Shown: positions 14,473 through 26,856, numbered from the stretch's first letter. The stretch: 64,000 bases of DNA from Phocoena phocoena (GCF_963924675.1 NC_089224.1:70603464-70667463); one strand, 5' to 3'. Program-made: numbers and translations. The notes: generated by a model not told the origin, from the letters alone.

Positions 14473-17400
14473 ACGGGAATACGAACATATATATCGATAA
14501 ACACCTTAAATGTGAATGGATTAAAAGCTCCAACCAAAAGATACAGGCTCACTGAATGGATACAAAACAAAACACATGTGTATGCTGTCTACAAGAGACC
14601 CACTTAAGACCTAGGGACACATACAGACTGAAAGTGAGGGGATGGAATAAGGTATTCCATGCAAATGGAAATCAAAAGAAAGCTGGAGAAGCAGTACTCA
14701 TATCATATAAAATAGACTTTAAAATAAAGAATGTTACAAGAGACAAGGAAGGACACTGCATAATGATCAAGGGATTAATCCAGGAAGAAGATATAACAAT
14801 TGTAAATATATATGCACCCAACATAGGAGCACCTCAATACATAAGGCAATGGCTAACAGCGCTAAAAGAGGAAATCGACAGCAACACAATAATAGTGGGG
14901 CACTTTAACGCCTCACTTACACCAATGGAAAGATCATCCAAACAGAAAATTAATAAGGAAACACAAGCTTGAAATGACACAATAGACCAGATAGATTTAA
15001 TTGATACTTATAGGACATTCCATCCAAAAACAGCAGATTACACTTTCTTTTCAAGTGCACATGGAACATTCTCCAGGATAGATCACATCTTGGGTCAAAA
15101 ATCAAGCCTCAGTAAATTTAAGAAAACTGAATTCATATCAAGCATCTTTTTTGACCACAATGCTATGAGATTAGAAATCAATTCCAGGGAAAAAAACGTA
15201 AAAAACACTAACACACGGAGGCTAAACGTTACTAAATAACCGAGAGATCACTGAAGAAATCAAAGAGGAAACCTAAAAATACCTAGAGACAAATTACAAC
15301 GAAAATACGACGATCCAAAACCTATGGGATGCAGCAAAAGCAGTTTTAAGAGGGAAGTGTATAGCAATACAAGCCTACCTCAAGAAACAAGAAAAATCTC
15401 AAATAAACAATCTAACCTTACACTGAAAAAACCTAGAGAAAGAGGAACAAACAAAACCCAAAGTTAGTAGAAGGAAAGAAATGATAAAGATCAGAGCAGA
15501 AATAAATGAAATAGAAACAAAGAAAACAGTAGCAATGATCAATAAAACTAAAGGTGGTTCTTTGAGAAGATAAACAAAATTGATAAAACATTAGCCAAAC
15601 TCATCAAGAAAAAGAGGGAGAGGACTCAAATCAATAAAATTAGAAATGAAAAAGGAAAAGTTACAACAGACACCACAGTAATACAAAGCATCCTAAGAGA
15701 CCACCACAGCAACTCTATGCCAATAAAATGGACAACCTGGAAGAAATGGACAAATTCTTAAAAAAGCACAACTTTCCAAGACTGAACCAGGAAGAAACAG
15801 AAAATATGAACAGAACAATCACAAGCACTGAAATTGAAACTGTGATTAAAAATCTTCCAACAAACAAAAAAGTCCAGGACCAGATGGCTTCACAGGTGAA
15901 TTCTATCAAACATTTAGAGAAGAGCTAACACCCATCCTTCTCAAACTCTTCCAAAAAACTGCAGAGGAAGGAACACTCCGAAACTCATTCTATGAGGCCA
16001 CCATCACCCTGATACCAAATCCAGACAAAGATACTACAAAAAAAGGAAATTACAGACCAATATCACTGATGAATATAGATGCAAAAATCCTTAACAAAAT
16101 ACCAGCAAACAGAATCCAACAACACATTAAAAGGATTATACACCATGATCAAGTGGGATTTATCCCAGGGACGCAAGGATTCTTCAATATACTCAAATTA
16201 ATCAACATGATACACTATTAACAAATTGAAGAATATAAAACACATGGTCATCTCAATAGATGCAGAAAAACCTTTTGACAAAATTCAACACCCATTTATG
16301 ATAAAAGCTCTCCAGAAAGTGGACATAGAGGTAACCTCCCTCAACATAATAAAGGCCATATATGACGAACCCACAGCAAACATCATCCTCAGTGGCGGAA
16401 AACTGAAACCATTTCCTCTAAGATCAGGAACAAGACAAGGATGTCCACTCTCACCACTATTATTCAACATAGTTTTGGAAGTCCTAGCCATGGCAAGCAG
16501 AGAATAAAAGAAATAAAAGGAATACAAATTGGAAAAGAAGAAGAAAAACTGTCACTGTTTCCAGAGGACATGATACTATACATAGAGAATCCTAAAGATG
16601 CCACGAGAAAACTACTAGAGCTAATCAATGAATATGGTAAAGTTGCAGGATACAAAATTAATGCACAGGAATCTCTTGCATTCCTATACACTAATGATGA
16701 AAACTCTGAAAGAGAAATTAAGGACACACTCCCATTTACCACTGCAACAAAAAGAATAAAATAACGTAGGAATAAACCTCCCTAAGGAGACAAAATACCT
16801 TTATGCAGAAAACTATAAGACACTGATGAAAGAAATTAAAGATGATACAAACAGATGGAGAGACATACCATGTTCTTGGATTGGAAGAAGCAATACTGTG
16901 AAAATGACTAGACTACCCAAAGCAATCTACAGATTCAGTGCAATCCTTATCAAACTACCAGTGGCATTTTTTACAGAACTAGAACAAAAAATCTTAAAAT
17001 TTGTATGGAGAAACAAAAGACCCCAAATAGCCAATGCACTCTTGAGGGAAAAAAAACGGAGCTGGAGGAATCAGACTCCATGACTTCAGACTATACTGCA
17101 AAGCTATAGTAATCAAGACAACATGGTACTAGCACAAAAACAGAAATATAAATCAATGGAATAGCATAGAAAGCCCAGAGATAAACCCATGCACCTATGG
17201 TCAACTAATCTACGAGAAAGAAGGCAAGGATATACAATGGAGAAAAGACAGTCTCTTCAATAAGTGGTGCTCGGAAAACTGGACAGCTACATGTAAAAGA
17301 ATGAATTAGAACCCTCCCTAACACCATATACAAAAATAAATTCAAAATGGATTAGAGATTGAAATGTAAGACTGGACACTATAAAACTCTTAGAGGAAAA

Positions 17401-18265
17401 CATAGGAAGAACACTCTTTGACATAAATCACAGCAAGATTTTTTTTGATCCACCTCCTAGATTAATTGAAGTAAAAAAATAAATAAACAAATGGGACCTA
17501 ATGAAACTTAAAAGCTTTTGCAAAGCAAAGGAAACTACAAACAAGATGAAAAGACAGCCCTCAGAATGGGAAAAAATATTTGCAAATCAATGGACAAAGG
17601 ATTAATCTCCAAAATATAATCAGCTCAATATTAAAAAAAAAAACCCAATCAAAAAATGGGCAGAAGATCTAAACAGACGTTCCTCCAAAGAAGACATACA
17701 GATGGCCAAGAAGCACACGAAAAGCTGCTCAAAATCACTAATTATTAGAGAAATTCACCTCTAAACTACAATGAGGTATCACCTCACACCAGTTAGAATG
17801 GGTATCATCAGAAAATGTACAAACAACAAATGCTGGAGAGGGTGGGGAGAGAAGGGAACCCTCTTGCACTGTTGGTGGGAATGTAAATTGATACAGCCAC
17901 TATGGAGAACAGCATGGAGGTTCCTTAAAAAACTAAAAATAGAATGACCATATGACCCAGCAATCCCACTACTGGGCATATACCCAGAGAAAACCATAAT
18001 TCAAAAAGACACATGCACCCCAATGTTCATTGCAGCTCTTTTTACAATAGCCAGGTCATGGAAGCAACCTAAATGCCAATCAACAGATGAATGGATAAAG
18101 AAGATGTGGTACATATATACAATGGAATATTACTCAGCCATAAAAAGGAATGAAATTGGGTCATTTGTAGAGACGAGGATGGATCTAGAGTCTGTCATAC
18201 AGAGTGAAATAAGTCAGAAAAAGAAAAACAAATATCATATATTAACGCATATATGTGAAACGTAG
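14473..18265 (+). pseudogene. L1 ORF2 remnant (copy 2)
   Basis: The start codon position reads ACG where L1 copies 1 and 4 have ATG, so the start appears lost. Endonuclease sequence follows (NTLNVNGLKAPTKRYRL, CLQETHLRPRDTYRLK, and GHFN where GDFN is expected). Reverse-transcriptase blocks are at 16,226-16,507 ([28 protein letters not shown]). The FADD catalytic box has decayed to FPEDM. The C-terminus is at 17,640-18,265. Many frameshifts are present and it is nonfunctional. Confidence 0.92.
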
Positions 18266-18619
18266 TAAAATGGTGCAGATGAACTGGTTTGCAGGGCAGA
18301 AATAGAGACACAGATGTAGAGAACAAATGTATGGACACCAAGGGGGAAAGTGTGGGGGTGTGTGGTGGTGGTGGGATGAATTGGGACATTGGGATTGACA
18401 TGTATTCACTAATATGTATAAAATGGATAACTAATAAGAACCTGCTGTATAAGAAATAAATAAAATTAAATTTAAAAAAATCTTAATACTTACGGAGATT
18501 ATAAAAATCCTCATGTGAAATGTAAGATGCACATCAAAAGGAAGGACTGTTAATTAATGCAAAAAAATAGATGCAACTTCAGAGAAATATACAAACATAG
18601 AACTGTTTATCTGTCTTAC

Positions 18620-18658
18620 CTGATTAAATTCTGACAAACCTGGCATCCCGCAGTACAT
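18620..18658 (-). CDS. TRPM6: TRPM6 coding exon 3 (39-nt microexon)
   Basis: A 39-nt exon encoding the tail of Arg, then CTAGCQVCQNLI, then the start of the next Arg. It is bounded by 'tttctttaattaag' and a strong donor, CAG|GTAAGA. The Cys-rich CxxxCxxC pattern matches the segment that precedes 'RCYCGRL' in TRPM6 (the human version begins CTPVC, as I recall). Both borders are phase 2 and the length is a multiple of three, so skipping it would keep the frame. It lies about 140 nt from the 3' end of an antisense L1. Confidence 0.93.
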
Positions 18659-18849
18659 CTTAATTAAAGAAATAAAACCACTGTTAGTTTATTAATATAT
18701 TTGAAAACATATTTAATGCTTATTCAGTAAATATCTGTTAATCTTCCATAATCTGGAAATCAGGGTTTACTGAGTACTCATACATCATCTCCCAAATATT
18801 CCCAGAGGTCATTTACCATATATAATTACATTGCAGCAACTATGATCTA

Positions 18850-19050
18850 ATTAACAGAATACTGAGTTTGGAACCAAAATACCTGGATTTAAATCTCAAT
18901 GATTTAACAATTCCTCTAAGTTTTCACATCTGAAAATAATATCTGACCCATACAGTTATTAAAATGATTTAGAGTGATAATATATGTAAAGTGTCTTATA
19001 GTATCTGGTATATTGCAGGATGTATAAAAATGGTGGCTATTATTATTATA
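18850..19050 (+). repeat. MIR SINE fragment
   Basis: 'aaatctcaatgatttaacaa', then a 'cacatctgaaaataata' block and 'tatatgtaaagtgtcttata', ending in 'ggctattattattat', follows the MIR consensus order. It is ancient and diverged, in intron 2 of TRPM6. Confidence 0.75.
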
Positions 19051-20804
19051 CTATGAAGATAACACAGAATTCCTGAGAATTAAGTAAGAAAACATACATA
19101 TACGATTTTAAAACCCTAAAACACTATCAAACTGAGGAATAGTTGGTATGATTATAATAATTATATTTATTAATCTCTTTTTTATGATTCAAAAAAGCCT
19201 TCTGGATTTGGGAGTTGGCATTATGATCATCAATGATCATATTTTAAGTGTGAAGAAGTTTTAACTTGAAAAGAAATCTAGGTAAAATAATGGAAGAAAA
19301 GGTAGTGTTCATAGAATCAATCATTCTAAATTATTCAGAGATGAATATTCAGGTCTTTCACTTCATCCTGTCCCCAGCCTTTTAGAAATCTTTTTTCTCA
19401 GAAGCTTCACTTCAACAAGTTCCAAATGTGAAAGAAAAAGACGTTGTAATCCAGTCTATCAGATTTGTTTCTTATTAGGAGCTACAAAAAGAATCAGTAA
19501 AAGACAAACCTTTATCTAAATTTAAAATAGTGAACTACCACTCTTTTGCTGTGCTCCATAAGGAAGAAAACTGCATGAAAGCCACAGTTTTGAGAATCTT
19601 ACTAGGGTCTAAGAAAAAGGCTGGCATGGAAGGAATAGCCATAGTCATCCATCCATTTTTTACAATCACAAAATAAGAGAGACTGCTTTTTTCTCATAAA
19701 AAGTAGAATATCTTCGACCATTCATGGAATTATGATCACTGATACTCTTCTTGAGTCTGTGGGCTAATGACCTATAGTTTACCACTTTTCATGAAGTTCA
19801 AGGTGACTGTGAAGATGATTTTCCATTTACAGAGCAGTGGAAGCCACCTGAGCTCAATGTGCCTTCTACTGCAGCCACTATCATATTATAAAATCTCATA
19901 AAAGATGAAGGGAAAAAACAAGGTTACCCTGCCTTTTTATCCTGTAAACATTTTATAAGCAGGTAAAATGAGGATTTCCAATCACGCGGCTTACAAGCCA
20001 CAGGTAACTCAAAGAGGGTGGGACTAGTAAATATTTAACAAAGGCAAAGAACACTATTTTAGTCATCATCCCCAAAGAACTAGAATTTCAGTGGCCTCAC
20101 CTGCTACCTTTCATGAGCATACAGCTGTGATTTCTAAACTTCAAATGAATGTAAGGCCAAATGCTCAGCAGAATCTAAAAATAGAGTGGTCCCCCTAATT
20201 AAAATACTGCTCTCCTATTTTCCTTCCCTTTTAATTCTTTTCCCCCAGGGCAATGCTACCCAATCTTAATTTCATGGACCCGATTACCCTGGGGAATTTT
20301 CCATAGACCTCTCTTCCTCTATCTTTCACTGGCTGCTGTTTTGAACTTTGTTCTACAAGTAGAACTTCCAAAGGGTTGTCAAGAACTCAGAATAATCAAA
20401 CGCAAATCATTCCATTCTGCTGCCCATTATCTGCTCAAGCAAAAAGCCTGCAGGAGGAAAAAATTAACTGTTTGCATAATCTGAGCATGGAGTCCTGAAA
20501 TATCCCAGTTACTACATTCACAGACACTTGGGGATAAGGAAGTCACACTATTTTGAATATTCAGTACTCAAAAGTTGTAAATTTTTTATCCAAACCCGGT
20601 GGAATGGATGTAGCACTAGATATTTCCCTGGTATCTATCCTCCCAGGAAGAGAAACAGGAACATCAAAGATAAAGCAGCAGAGTGAAATCTACCACAATA
20701 TTAACAGTGGCTCCACAGGGCAAACAAGTCATATCTCTAAATTTCAGTAAACAGTCCTCCAAGTACTGTTGCTTTAAAAAGAAAAATGTAATTAAAAATT
20801 GTAC
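19051..20804. other. TRPM6 intron 2, no repeat or gene recognised
   Basis: About 1.75 kb of moderately AT-rich DNA up to the exon 2 donor, with only short open frames. Its freedom from young repeats makes it a place to look for conserved noncoding sequence. Confidence 0.5.
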
Positions 20805-20884
20805 CTGTGAGGGTCCTTTGAGCTGGGTATGATTTTGTTACATTCTCTCTTGTAGAACACTCCTTCAATCCAGGATTTCTGGGA
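20805..20884 (-). CDS. TRPM6: TRPM6 coding exon 2
   Basis: An 80-nt exon encoding [15 protein letters not shown]..., ending ...IPSSKDPHR with the last codon split (AG|A). The acceptor is a pyrimidine-rich 'tttttctattcag' and the donor is CACAG|GTACAA. It starts in phase 0, so either first exon can precede it, and ends in phase 2. The 'SQKSWI' opening and 'IIPSSK..PHR' ending are characteristic of the TRPM6/TRPM7 N-terminus. Residues such as [11 protein letters not shown] resemble TRPM6 rather than TRPM7 as I recall them. Intron 1 upstream is about 19 kb; the next exon is 2.1 kb downstream. Confidence 0.93.
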
Positions 20885-21289
20885 CTGAATAGAAAAATGT
20901 CATTATTTTCATAGTCTCATTAAATGAAAACACAGTATAACCACAGTAGTCGAGGTAGGCAAGATATACTTAAATATAATAGACCCTAATTAAAATGCCA
21001 AGACCAGCCCCAAACCCCTAAGCATTTATTAGGTTCTATTACAGACAACATAGACACAAATAAGCCAATGTGAACACAAAAATATTCACAAAGTTAATTG
21101 GTCCACAATCTCATTTTAAGTGAAAGATCCCTAAATGCACAAAACTCTACCAAGGAAGTAAAGATATAGTAGAAGCATTCTCTTAATTCTGCCAAAAGTC
21201 ACTTTTAAATCTTGTACCATAACCCTACAGAGTGAATATTAAGCTCTCAGACTTCAGAATTCTCACTTATAAAGTCCCACTTTGGCTAA

Positions 21290-21720
21290 GATTTGACAGG
21301 AAGCTGGAAAGAGTGTCAGAGGAGAGATGTAACCTCAGCAAGATTCTGTAAAAGAGTTCAATCTAAAACAAATCTGGAGGATATGTAATGGAGAATATCA
21401 CAAGTGTGCCCTCAGAAGGGAACTTAACTGAGAAACTGATTTCCCATAAATGCCTGATTCACAGAAGATGAGACTTATTTCCTGACCAAAAACCATATGC
21501 CAAGAATCTCTCCCCACCCTCAAGACAATGAATTTACTGCTTAGACACTGGCTGGACGTCTCCCTCTTTGCACTCCCTGCCCCAAACCCTCAACAGACTC
21601 GCCTGTAGCTTGCTACAGTATGCATTTCCCAAATTCAATTCCTCTGCTATTCCTGAATAAACTCAATTTCTGATCATTCAGGCTTGCCTCAGTTTACCTC
21701 TTTATTTAGGTTGACAATTT
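21290..21720 (+). repeat. LTR-like repeat (probable ERV class)
   Basis: Sequence ending 'ctgaataaactcaatttctg' and 'cagtttacctctttatttag' has the layout of an LTR: a promoter-like CCC/TCC-rich stretch, then AATAAA, then a short tail. I cannot name the family and saw no paired LTR or viral gene. Confidence 0.4.
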
Positions 21721-21764
21721 GATACACATTGTATAAGCATGGCTTACCATTGGCTGAATTTCAA

Positions 21765-21900
21765 AATATCTGAATTCATTCAACAAATATTTTGAAATAG
21801 GCCTCCATATGGCATGCTGGGAATTCTATGGCAAATAAGACAAAGTTCTTACTCTGAAGGAACTTAGAATAAAAAGAAGGAAACGGATAACAAATTGATA
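21765..21900 (-). repeat. L2 LINE 3' fragment
   Basis: 'attcattcaacaaatatttt' followed by 'atgctgggaattctatggca' and 'cttactctgaaggaacttag' is the antisense pattern of an L2 3' end (caacaaatattt..., ...ctgggga..., ...aaggagcttac). Confidence 0.65.
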
Positions 21901-21945
21901 TCATTAAACTTCATGTGTAACATTTACCTATTAAAAATGTCTCCG

Positions 21946-22157
21946 GGGGCTTCCCTGGTGGCGCAGTGGTTAAGAGTTCGCCTGCCGATGCAGGGGACAC
22001 GGGTTCGTGCCCTGGTCCGGAAAGGTCCCACATGCCGTGGAGCCGCTGGGCCCGTGAGACATGGCCGCTGAGGCTCCACGTCCGGAGCCTGTGCTCCGCA
22101 ACGGGAGAGGCCACAACAGTGAGAGGCCCGCGTACCGCAAAAAAAAAAAAAAAAAAA
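21946..22157 (+). mobile_element. CHR-type SINE
   Basis: A near-consensus copy with head 'gcttccctggtggcgcagtg', A and B boxes, 'ggagcctgtgctccgcaacg' in the body and a pure A tail of about 20 nt. Short duplications 'ctccggg' and 'ctccagg' flank it. The young-looking copy lies in TRPM6 intron 1, antisense to the gene. Confidence 0.95.
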
Positions 22158-22164
22158 GGCTCCA

Positions 22165-22350
22165 GGGACTTCCATGGTGGTCCAGTGGGTAAGACTCCAC
22201 ACTTGCAATGCAGGGCGCCCAGGTTCAATCCCTGGTTAGGGAACCAGATCCTGCATGTGTGCTGCAACTAAGAGTCCACATGCCACAACTGAGTCCACAT
22301 GCCGCAATTAAGACCCGGTGCAGCCATAATTAATTAATTAATTTTAAAAA
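22165..22350 (+). mobile_element. CHR-type SINE (older form), adjacent to another
   Basis: Head 'gggacttccatggtggtcca', then 'gggttcaatccctggtt'-like sequence and repeated 'ccgcaactaagagtccacat' units, ending in a TTAA-rich tail. It lies 8 nt from the previous SINE, making a head-to-tail pair. Confidence 0.9.
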
Positions 22351-22469
22351 ACCAGCTCCAAAAGGGGTCCCTAATTTAGCAGCCTATGTATACAAATTAA
22401 GCAAGCTATGCTCAACCACTCCCTTCTTTTAAAAGGCTAGACAGCTGAATCTAGTAGAATGATGTGGGC

Positions 22470-22620
22470 AAATTACTTTCTTCAGACCTGTTTTCCCATC
22501 TATTAAAAAGGAGATAATAACAGTAATACCTACTATTGGGCTACTGAAAGGAATTAAGGCTTAGATTTCTCCCTGGGACTTACTCGGGCTCAGTAAAGCT
22601 TAGTTATTATTGGTAATATC
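22470..22620 (+). repeat. MIR SINE fragment
   Basis: 'gggcaaattactttcttcag', 'tgttttcccatctattaaaa' and 'ataacagtaatacctactat' match the MIR core and 3' part in order. Confidence 0.8.
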
Positions 22621-22769
22621 AAAGGTAAAAATTAGCTTTTTGGTTGGTAGCATGGGAACTTAACTTTGATGTATTTTTTTCATAGAAAAATACTTCCTGA
22701 CCTCCAAATCTCTCTCCTACGACCTCTCATATTTCAAACGAATGACTTTTATGGGTCCATTTTCCCCCA

Positions 22770-22860
22770 CTAGACTCCAGCTCCTACAGGCCCCATGCCA
22801 GTCATTTCTGTTGCCCCAGGGCCCAACCCAATGATTGTTGAATGAGCAACAAAATGAACA
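22770..22860 (+). repeat. L2-like 3' fragment
   Basis: 'gactccagctcctacaggcc', then 'cagggcccaacccaatgatt', then 'gttgaatgag' follows an L2 3' end layout. Confidence 0.5.
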
Positions 22861-25470
22861 CACTTAAAATAGAACTTCAAGAATCCATGTATACAATTTT
22901 CTCTCCAAGGGTGTAAACAGGAAACCTGTGCCATAACAAGAACATGGAAACATTCCTCCTGCAACTCCCATATCTTATCTCAAAACTACAGGAAAAGAAA
23001 AGCAGGCTTAATTTGCAAGTGTTTCAAGCAATTCTCAATTTAGAACTTTACTTTTTCCCCCTACCTCATAACGGTAGCCTTTGCAATATACTCTTCAGCA
23101 CATATGGAAGAGGTCCCCCCATGTTCAGTTCAACAGAGAACTATTAGGAACCATATGTTCTGATTCAATAGCCCAAATCTATTGAGGCCAAATACTCAAC
23201 ATGTGTTTGCTACTTGGAGCAGCACATTGTCATTGATGGCAGAGAATATGTCATTTCTGCAACTATCATGACAGTCTTTAGAGACTGGGTGTTTTTTATA
23301 CACTGGGGCAGGAGAGTTGTGTTTTAACTGTGGTTGTTATTTGGGGAAGGGAAAGGCAGAGAATAAAGAAGGGAAATAGTGTTGGTCTCAGGCTGTGTTG
23401 GCACAAATAGTTTGCCTTACCCTAAAATATAATCAGATTTTACATACAAGCCCAGGGCTGGGGAATAGCAAAGAAATGTCCAAAGACTAATCCTCTAATG
23501 GTAGCTATACATGAATTAATTCCTGATGTCACTGAAAGTATTTCTACACTGGGGCTTTTTAGGGTTTCCAGATAACAGATTCTTTCTCCGGGGAATCTCT
23601 GAGAAGGAATAGTCTTACAGGCATTCCTTGATTTAAAAAAAAATCCTTCTAAATGTGCAAGGATTTTTTTTTTTTTTTTAACATCCAGGGGACTGTGTGA
23701 TTGGGGGCTGAAGGGCATACAGCTAACAAGTAATTTATTTTTTTAAAAACTTTTCCATACTTAAAAAAATCTAACATTTAAAAAATACTTTTCCAGGTGA
23801 AACTACTTCCTTTTTATAGCCCCCACTCTAATATACATCACAGCACTCACAATGCTTAACTGCACCTATTCAGTTGTTTTTTCCTTAACATTATTGTAAT
23901 CTACTTCAAGATAAGCATTAGTTTATTTATCATGGAATCTATAGCATGCAGGGAAGCACCAGAATGGATCAAATAGAGAAAATATTTTCAGACTCCAGAC
24001 TGACATTTTTTATTTTCTCTACACAGTCCCTCCCTTGGAGCAAGGACCTCTTCAAACTGAGTGCCAGGCAGATGGATTTCCACAGCGCACGATCTGTTGG
24101 CTGGGGAAACTCATCAGTGCAAAGCCAGCCTGTATACTTTGAAGACTCAGCTCAGGGTCTCCTACAGGGTTTTGTCCACAATCTGAGGGATACCTTGGGG
24201 GACTCACTTGATCCAAGATTAAGAGTCTCAGGCAAAGGGCATCCAAACCTAAAATAATCCAAACCCAAGGATCTGGCTCGCCAACACTGCCACAAGTTGA
24301 CCTCACTGGTTTTCCGGTAAATAATCTTTCCAGAAGGCAGCATTTAGGAGTACTTCATAAAGAACACAAAATAACCTTACGTGTTTTCTTCTCTTTGGGT
24401 ATTAGAGGGCACTATTTGCTGGTAATGATTTCTTTTTTCTTTTCTTTTGTAACATCTTTAATAGAATGTTAACTAAATAACTCACAATTCCCTAAAATGC
24501 CACTTCTCCTGTTTAGGTGAGAAATTTATATGAAATTTTCATATACTGCCTTGTTGAGCAAAAGCATTTAGAACTTCAAAATGACTGTTTAGATTATATA
24601 AACTCATGAGTACATGAGTAAAACATTTATGAATTCTCCACAGAGTCTAATGGGGAATTAGAACTCAACAGTGACCTACTTAGTAGAGCGTATCATAAAA
24701 GTTCAAACTAAAATACCATACCCCATCCCTCCACTCCCCAGATTGGTGAAAGCCCTCTTTATGTTAGTCCAAAATCACAATTTCAAATGGCAATGAGAAG
24801 ACATCCTTTCCTCTGTCACACATGCTTCAGCCTTATTCAGTATCCTAGGGAATTAAACTTGCAAACAAGATGTTTATAATTTCAGATCATGTGAAATCAT
24901 TTTGATAAGAAGGGAAAAGGAAATGGGAGGTTTCCCTTTTGGGTGTTCTTTACAACTGCCCGTGGAAAGTGAAATACAGAGTTTAACTGAATGCTGGGCC
25001 TATTTGTTGTATAACCACTCTAATCTATTAAGGTTTCCAAGTTAGATATACTCAATTTCCAATTTCCACCCAGCAAAATATCCACAAATATGTTATCCAA
25101 GTACACAGATGGTCTTCATTTATGCTACAAATATCTTGTTAAATTATCCAAAACTTTACTAGGACTACATCCAAGTGAACTACATAGTCTAAAAAACAAC
25201 TTCTTGGAGTGAAGCTTCACTATTAGTGGAGCTATACTCAAATAACTGACTTTTAGAAAACCCACCATCCTCTGAGACAATAAAGTCTTTATTAGGAATT
25301 ACAGGTTAAAGGCAATTTCATTTATGTCATCCATAGTAAGCTTTATTTGTACAATGAAGATTACTTGTTTCATTTTCTAAGTGTAACACGGCAGAAAGAA
25401 CAATGCTTCTTGAAATTCCATGCAGACACATACCACATATTTAACTTGGACAAATTCAAAATCTTTGCTA
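22861..25470. other. TRPM6 intron 1 segment, no gene recognised
   Basis: AT-rich intron sequence with poly-T/poly-A runs (for example near 23,665) but no repeat I can name with confidence. The open frames of up to about 100 codons lack start context, splice logic or recognisable motifs. Confidence 0.5.
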
Positions 25471-25925
25471 AAAGACTGAGAGAGGGCTTATCATATTGAG
25501 TGAAGTCAGTCAGACAAAGACAAATATTATATGATATCACTTATATGGAGAATCTAAAAAAGATACAAATGAATTTTTTTACAAAATATAAATAGACTAA
25601 CAGACATAGAAAACAAACTTATGGTTACCAAAGGGGATAGCGGGGGTTGGGGGGAGGTGGGGAGGGATAAATTAGGAGTTTGGTATTAACAGACACACAC
25701 TACTACATATAAAATAGGTAAATAACAAGGACCTACTATATGGCACAGGGAACTGTACTCAATATCTTGTAATAATCTATAATGGAAAAGAATCTGAAAA
25801 AGAATACATGCATATGTGTGTGTGTGTGTGTGTGTGTGTATAGCTGAATCACTTTACTGTACACTTGAAACTAATACAGCATTGTAAACCAACTATACTT
25901 CAATTTTTAAAAAGTGGAAAATAAA
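25470..25925 (+). mobile_element. L1 3' end fragment
   Basis: 'gtgaagtcagtcagacaaag', 'acctactatatggcacaggg' and 'gtaaaccaactatacttcaa' are the ORF2 end and 3'UTR of an artiodactyl/cetacean-type L1, 5' truncated. A (TG)n run lies in its 3'UTR. It is antisense to TRPM6. Confidence 0.9.
25815..25839. repeat. (TG)n microsatellite
   Basis: Twelve uninterrupted TG units inside the L1 3'UTR; likely polymorphic. Confidence 0.95.
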
Positions 25926-26532
25926 AAAGAATGAAAGAGAACTAGAAGAAAAAAGGTGAGAAGAAGATATAAAATGTTGAAGTATGGACAATATCAATGC
26001 CATTCCACATTCAGGAGTATACTATGCCCAAGAGCAGCAGTTCTCAAACTTTTGGGGTTTAGGACTCCTTCACAGTCATTAAATTTACCAAGGACCTCCA
26101 GAAAGCTTTCACTTATAGAGTATAGCTACCAATATTTATGTATTCAAAATTAGAACTGGGACTTTTTAAAGTATTTACCCATTAGTTAATTTAAAAATAA
26201 TTATGGTAAACCTATTACATGTTAAAATAAATAAAATATTTTTCACAAAAAATACTTTTAAAAGGTTTATGAGAAGAGCATTGTATTTTTGTCTGGCTTA
26301 AGACAGCTGGATTCTCATATCTGCTTCTTCATTCAATCTGTTACAAAGTGTTTTTGGTTGAAGTATATAAAAAGAATTGGCCTCACACAGACATGGAGTT
26401 GGAAAAAGAAAATAGTATTTTATTAGCCTTTTTAGATATGGATTTGTCATGTAACATCAGGAAAACTCCACTGTATGCTCATGATAGAATGAGTAAAACA
26501 GGGAAATAATGTACTGTTATAAAAATAATTTG

Positions 26533-26845
26533 GGGGGACTTTCCTGGTGGCACAGTTGTTAAGAATCCGCCTGCCAATGCAGGGGACACAGGTTCGATTC
26601 CTGGTCCCGGAAAATCCCACATGCCGTGGAGCAACTAAGCCCGTGCGCCACAGCTATGAGCCTGTACTCTATAGCCCGCAAGCCATAACTACTGAGCCCG
26701 CATTCCTAGAGTCTGTGCTCCTCAACGAGAAGCCACCGCAATGAGAAGCCCTCGCACGGCAACGAAGAGTAGCCCCCGCTCGCCGCAACTAGAGAAAGCC
26801 CATGCACAGCAACGAGGACCCAATGCAGCCCCAAAAAACCCAATA
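26533..26845 (+). mobile_element. CHR-type SINE nested in the hAT-like element
   Basis: The long CHR form begins 'ggggactttcctggtggcac', has a B box 'ggttcgattcc' and ends near 'aaacccaataataataattt'. 'aataatttgggg' occurs on both sides, as the target duplication. It is antisense to TRPM6. Confidence 0.92.
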
Positions 26846-26856
26846 ATAATAATTTG

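Larger units (their letters stand above)
12475..18480 (+). mobile_element. Near-full-length L1 LINE (copy 2), antisense in TRPM6 intron 3
   Basis: An L1 of about 6 kb with a 5'UTR clearly different from copies 1 and 4 (about 0.8 kb, 'ggggcgcagtcacaatcaaa'), so a separate subfamily. Decayed ORF1 (13,292-14,193) and ORF2 (14,473-18,265) follow, then a 3'UTR that ends 'aaataaataaaattaaattt' with an A-run to 18,480. A CHR SINE separates the two frames. The left border is approximate and I could not find a convincing target duplication. Its 3' end lies about 140 nt from TRPM6 exon 3. Confidence 0.9.

Noticed and set aside
21966..22030. tRNA-like A and B boxes (also at every other CHR copy)
   Set aside because: These are promoter remnants in tRNA-derived SINE heads. 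No cloverleaf with an acceptor stem and anticodon arm forms, so they are not tRNA genes.
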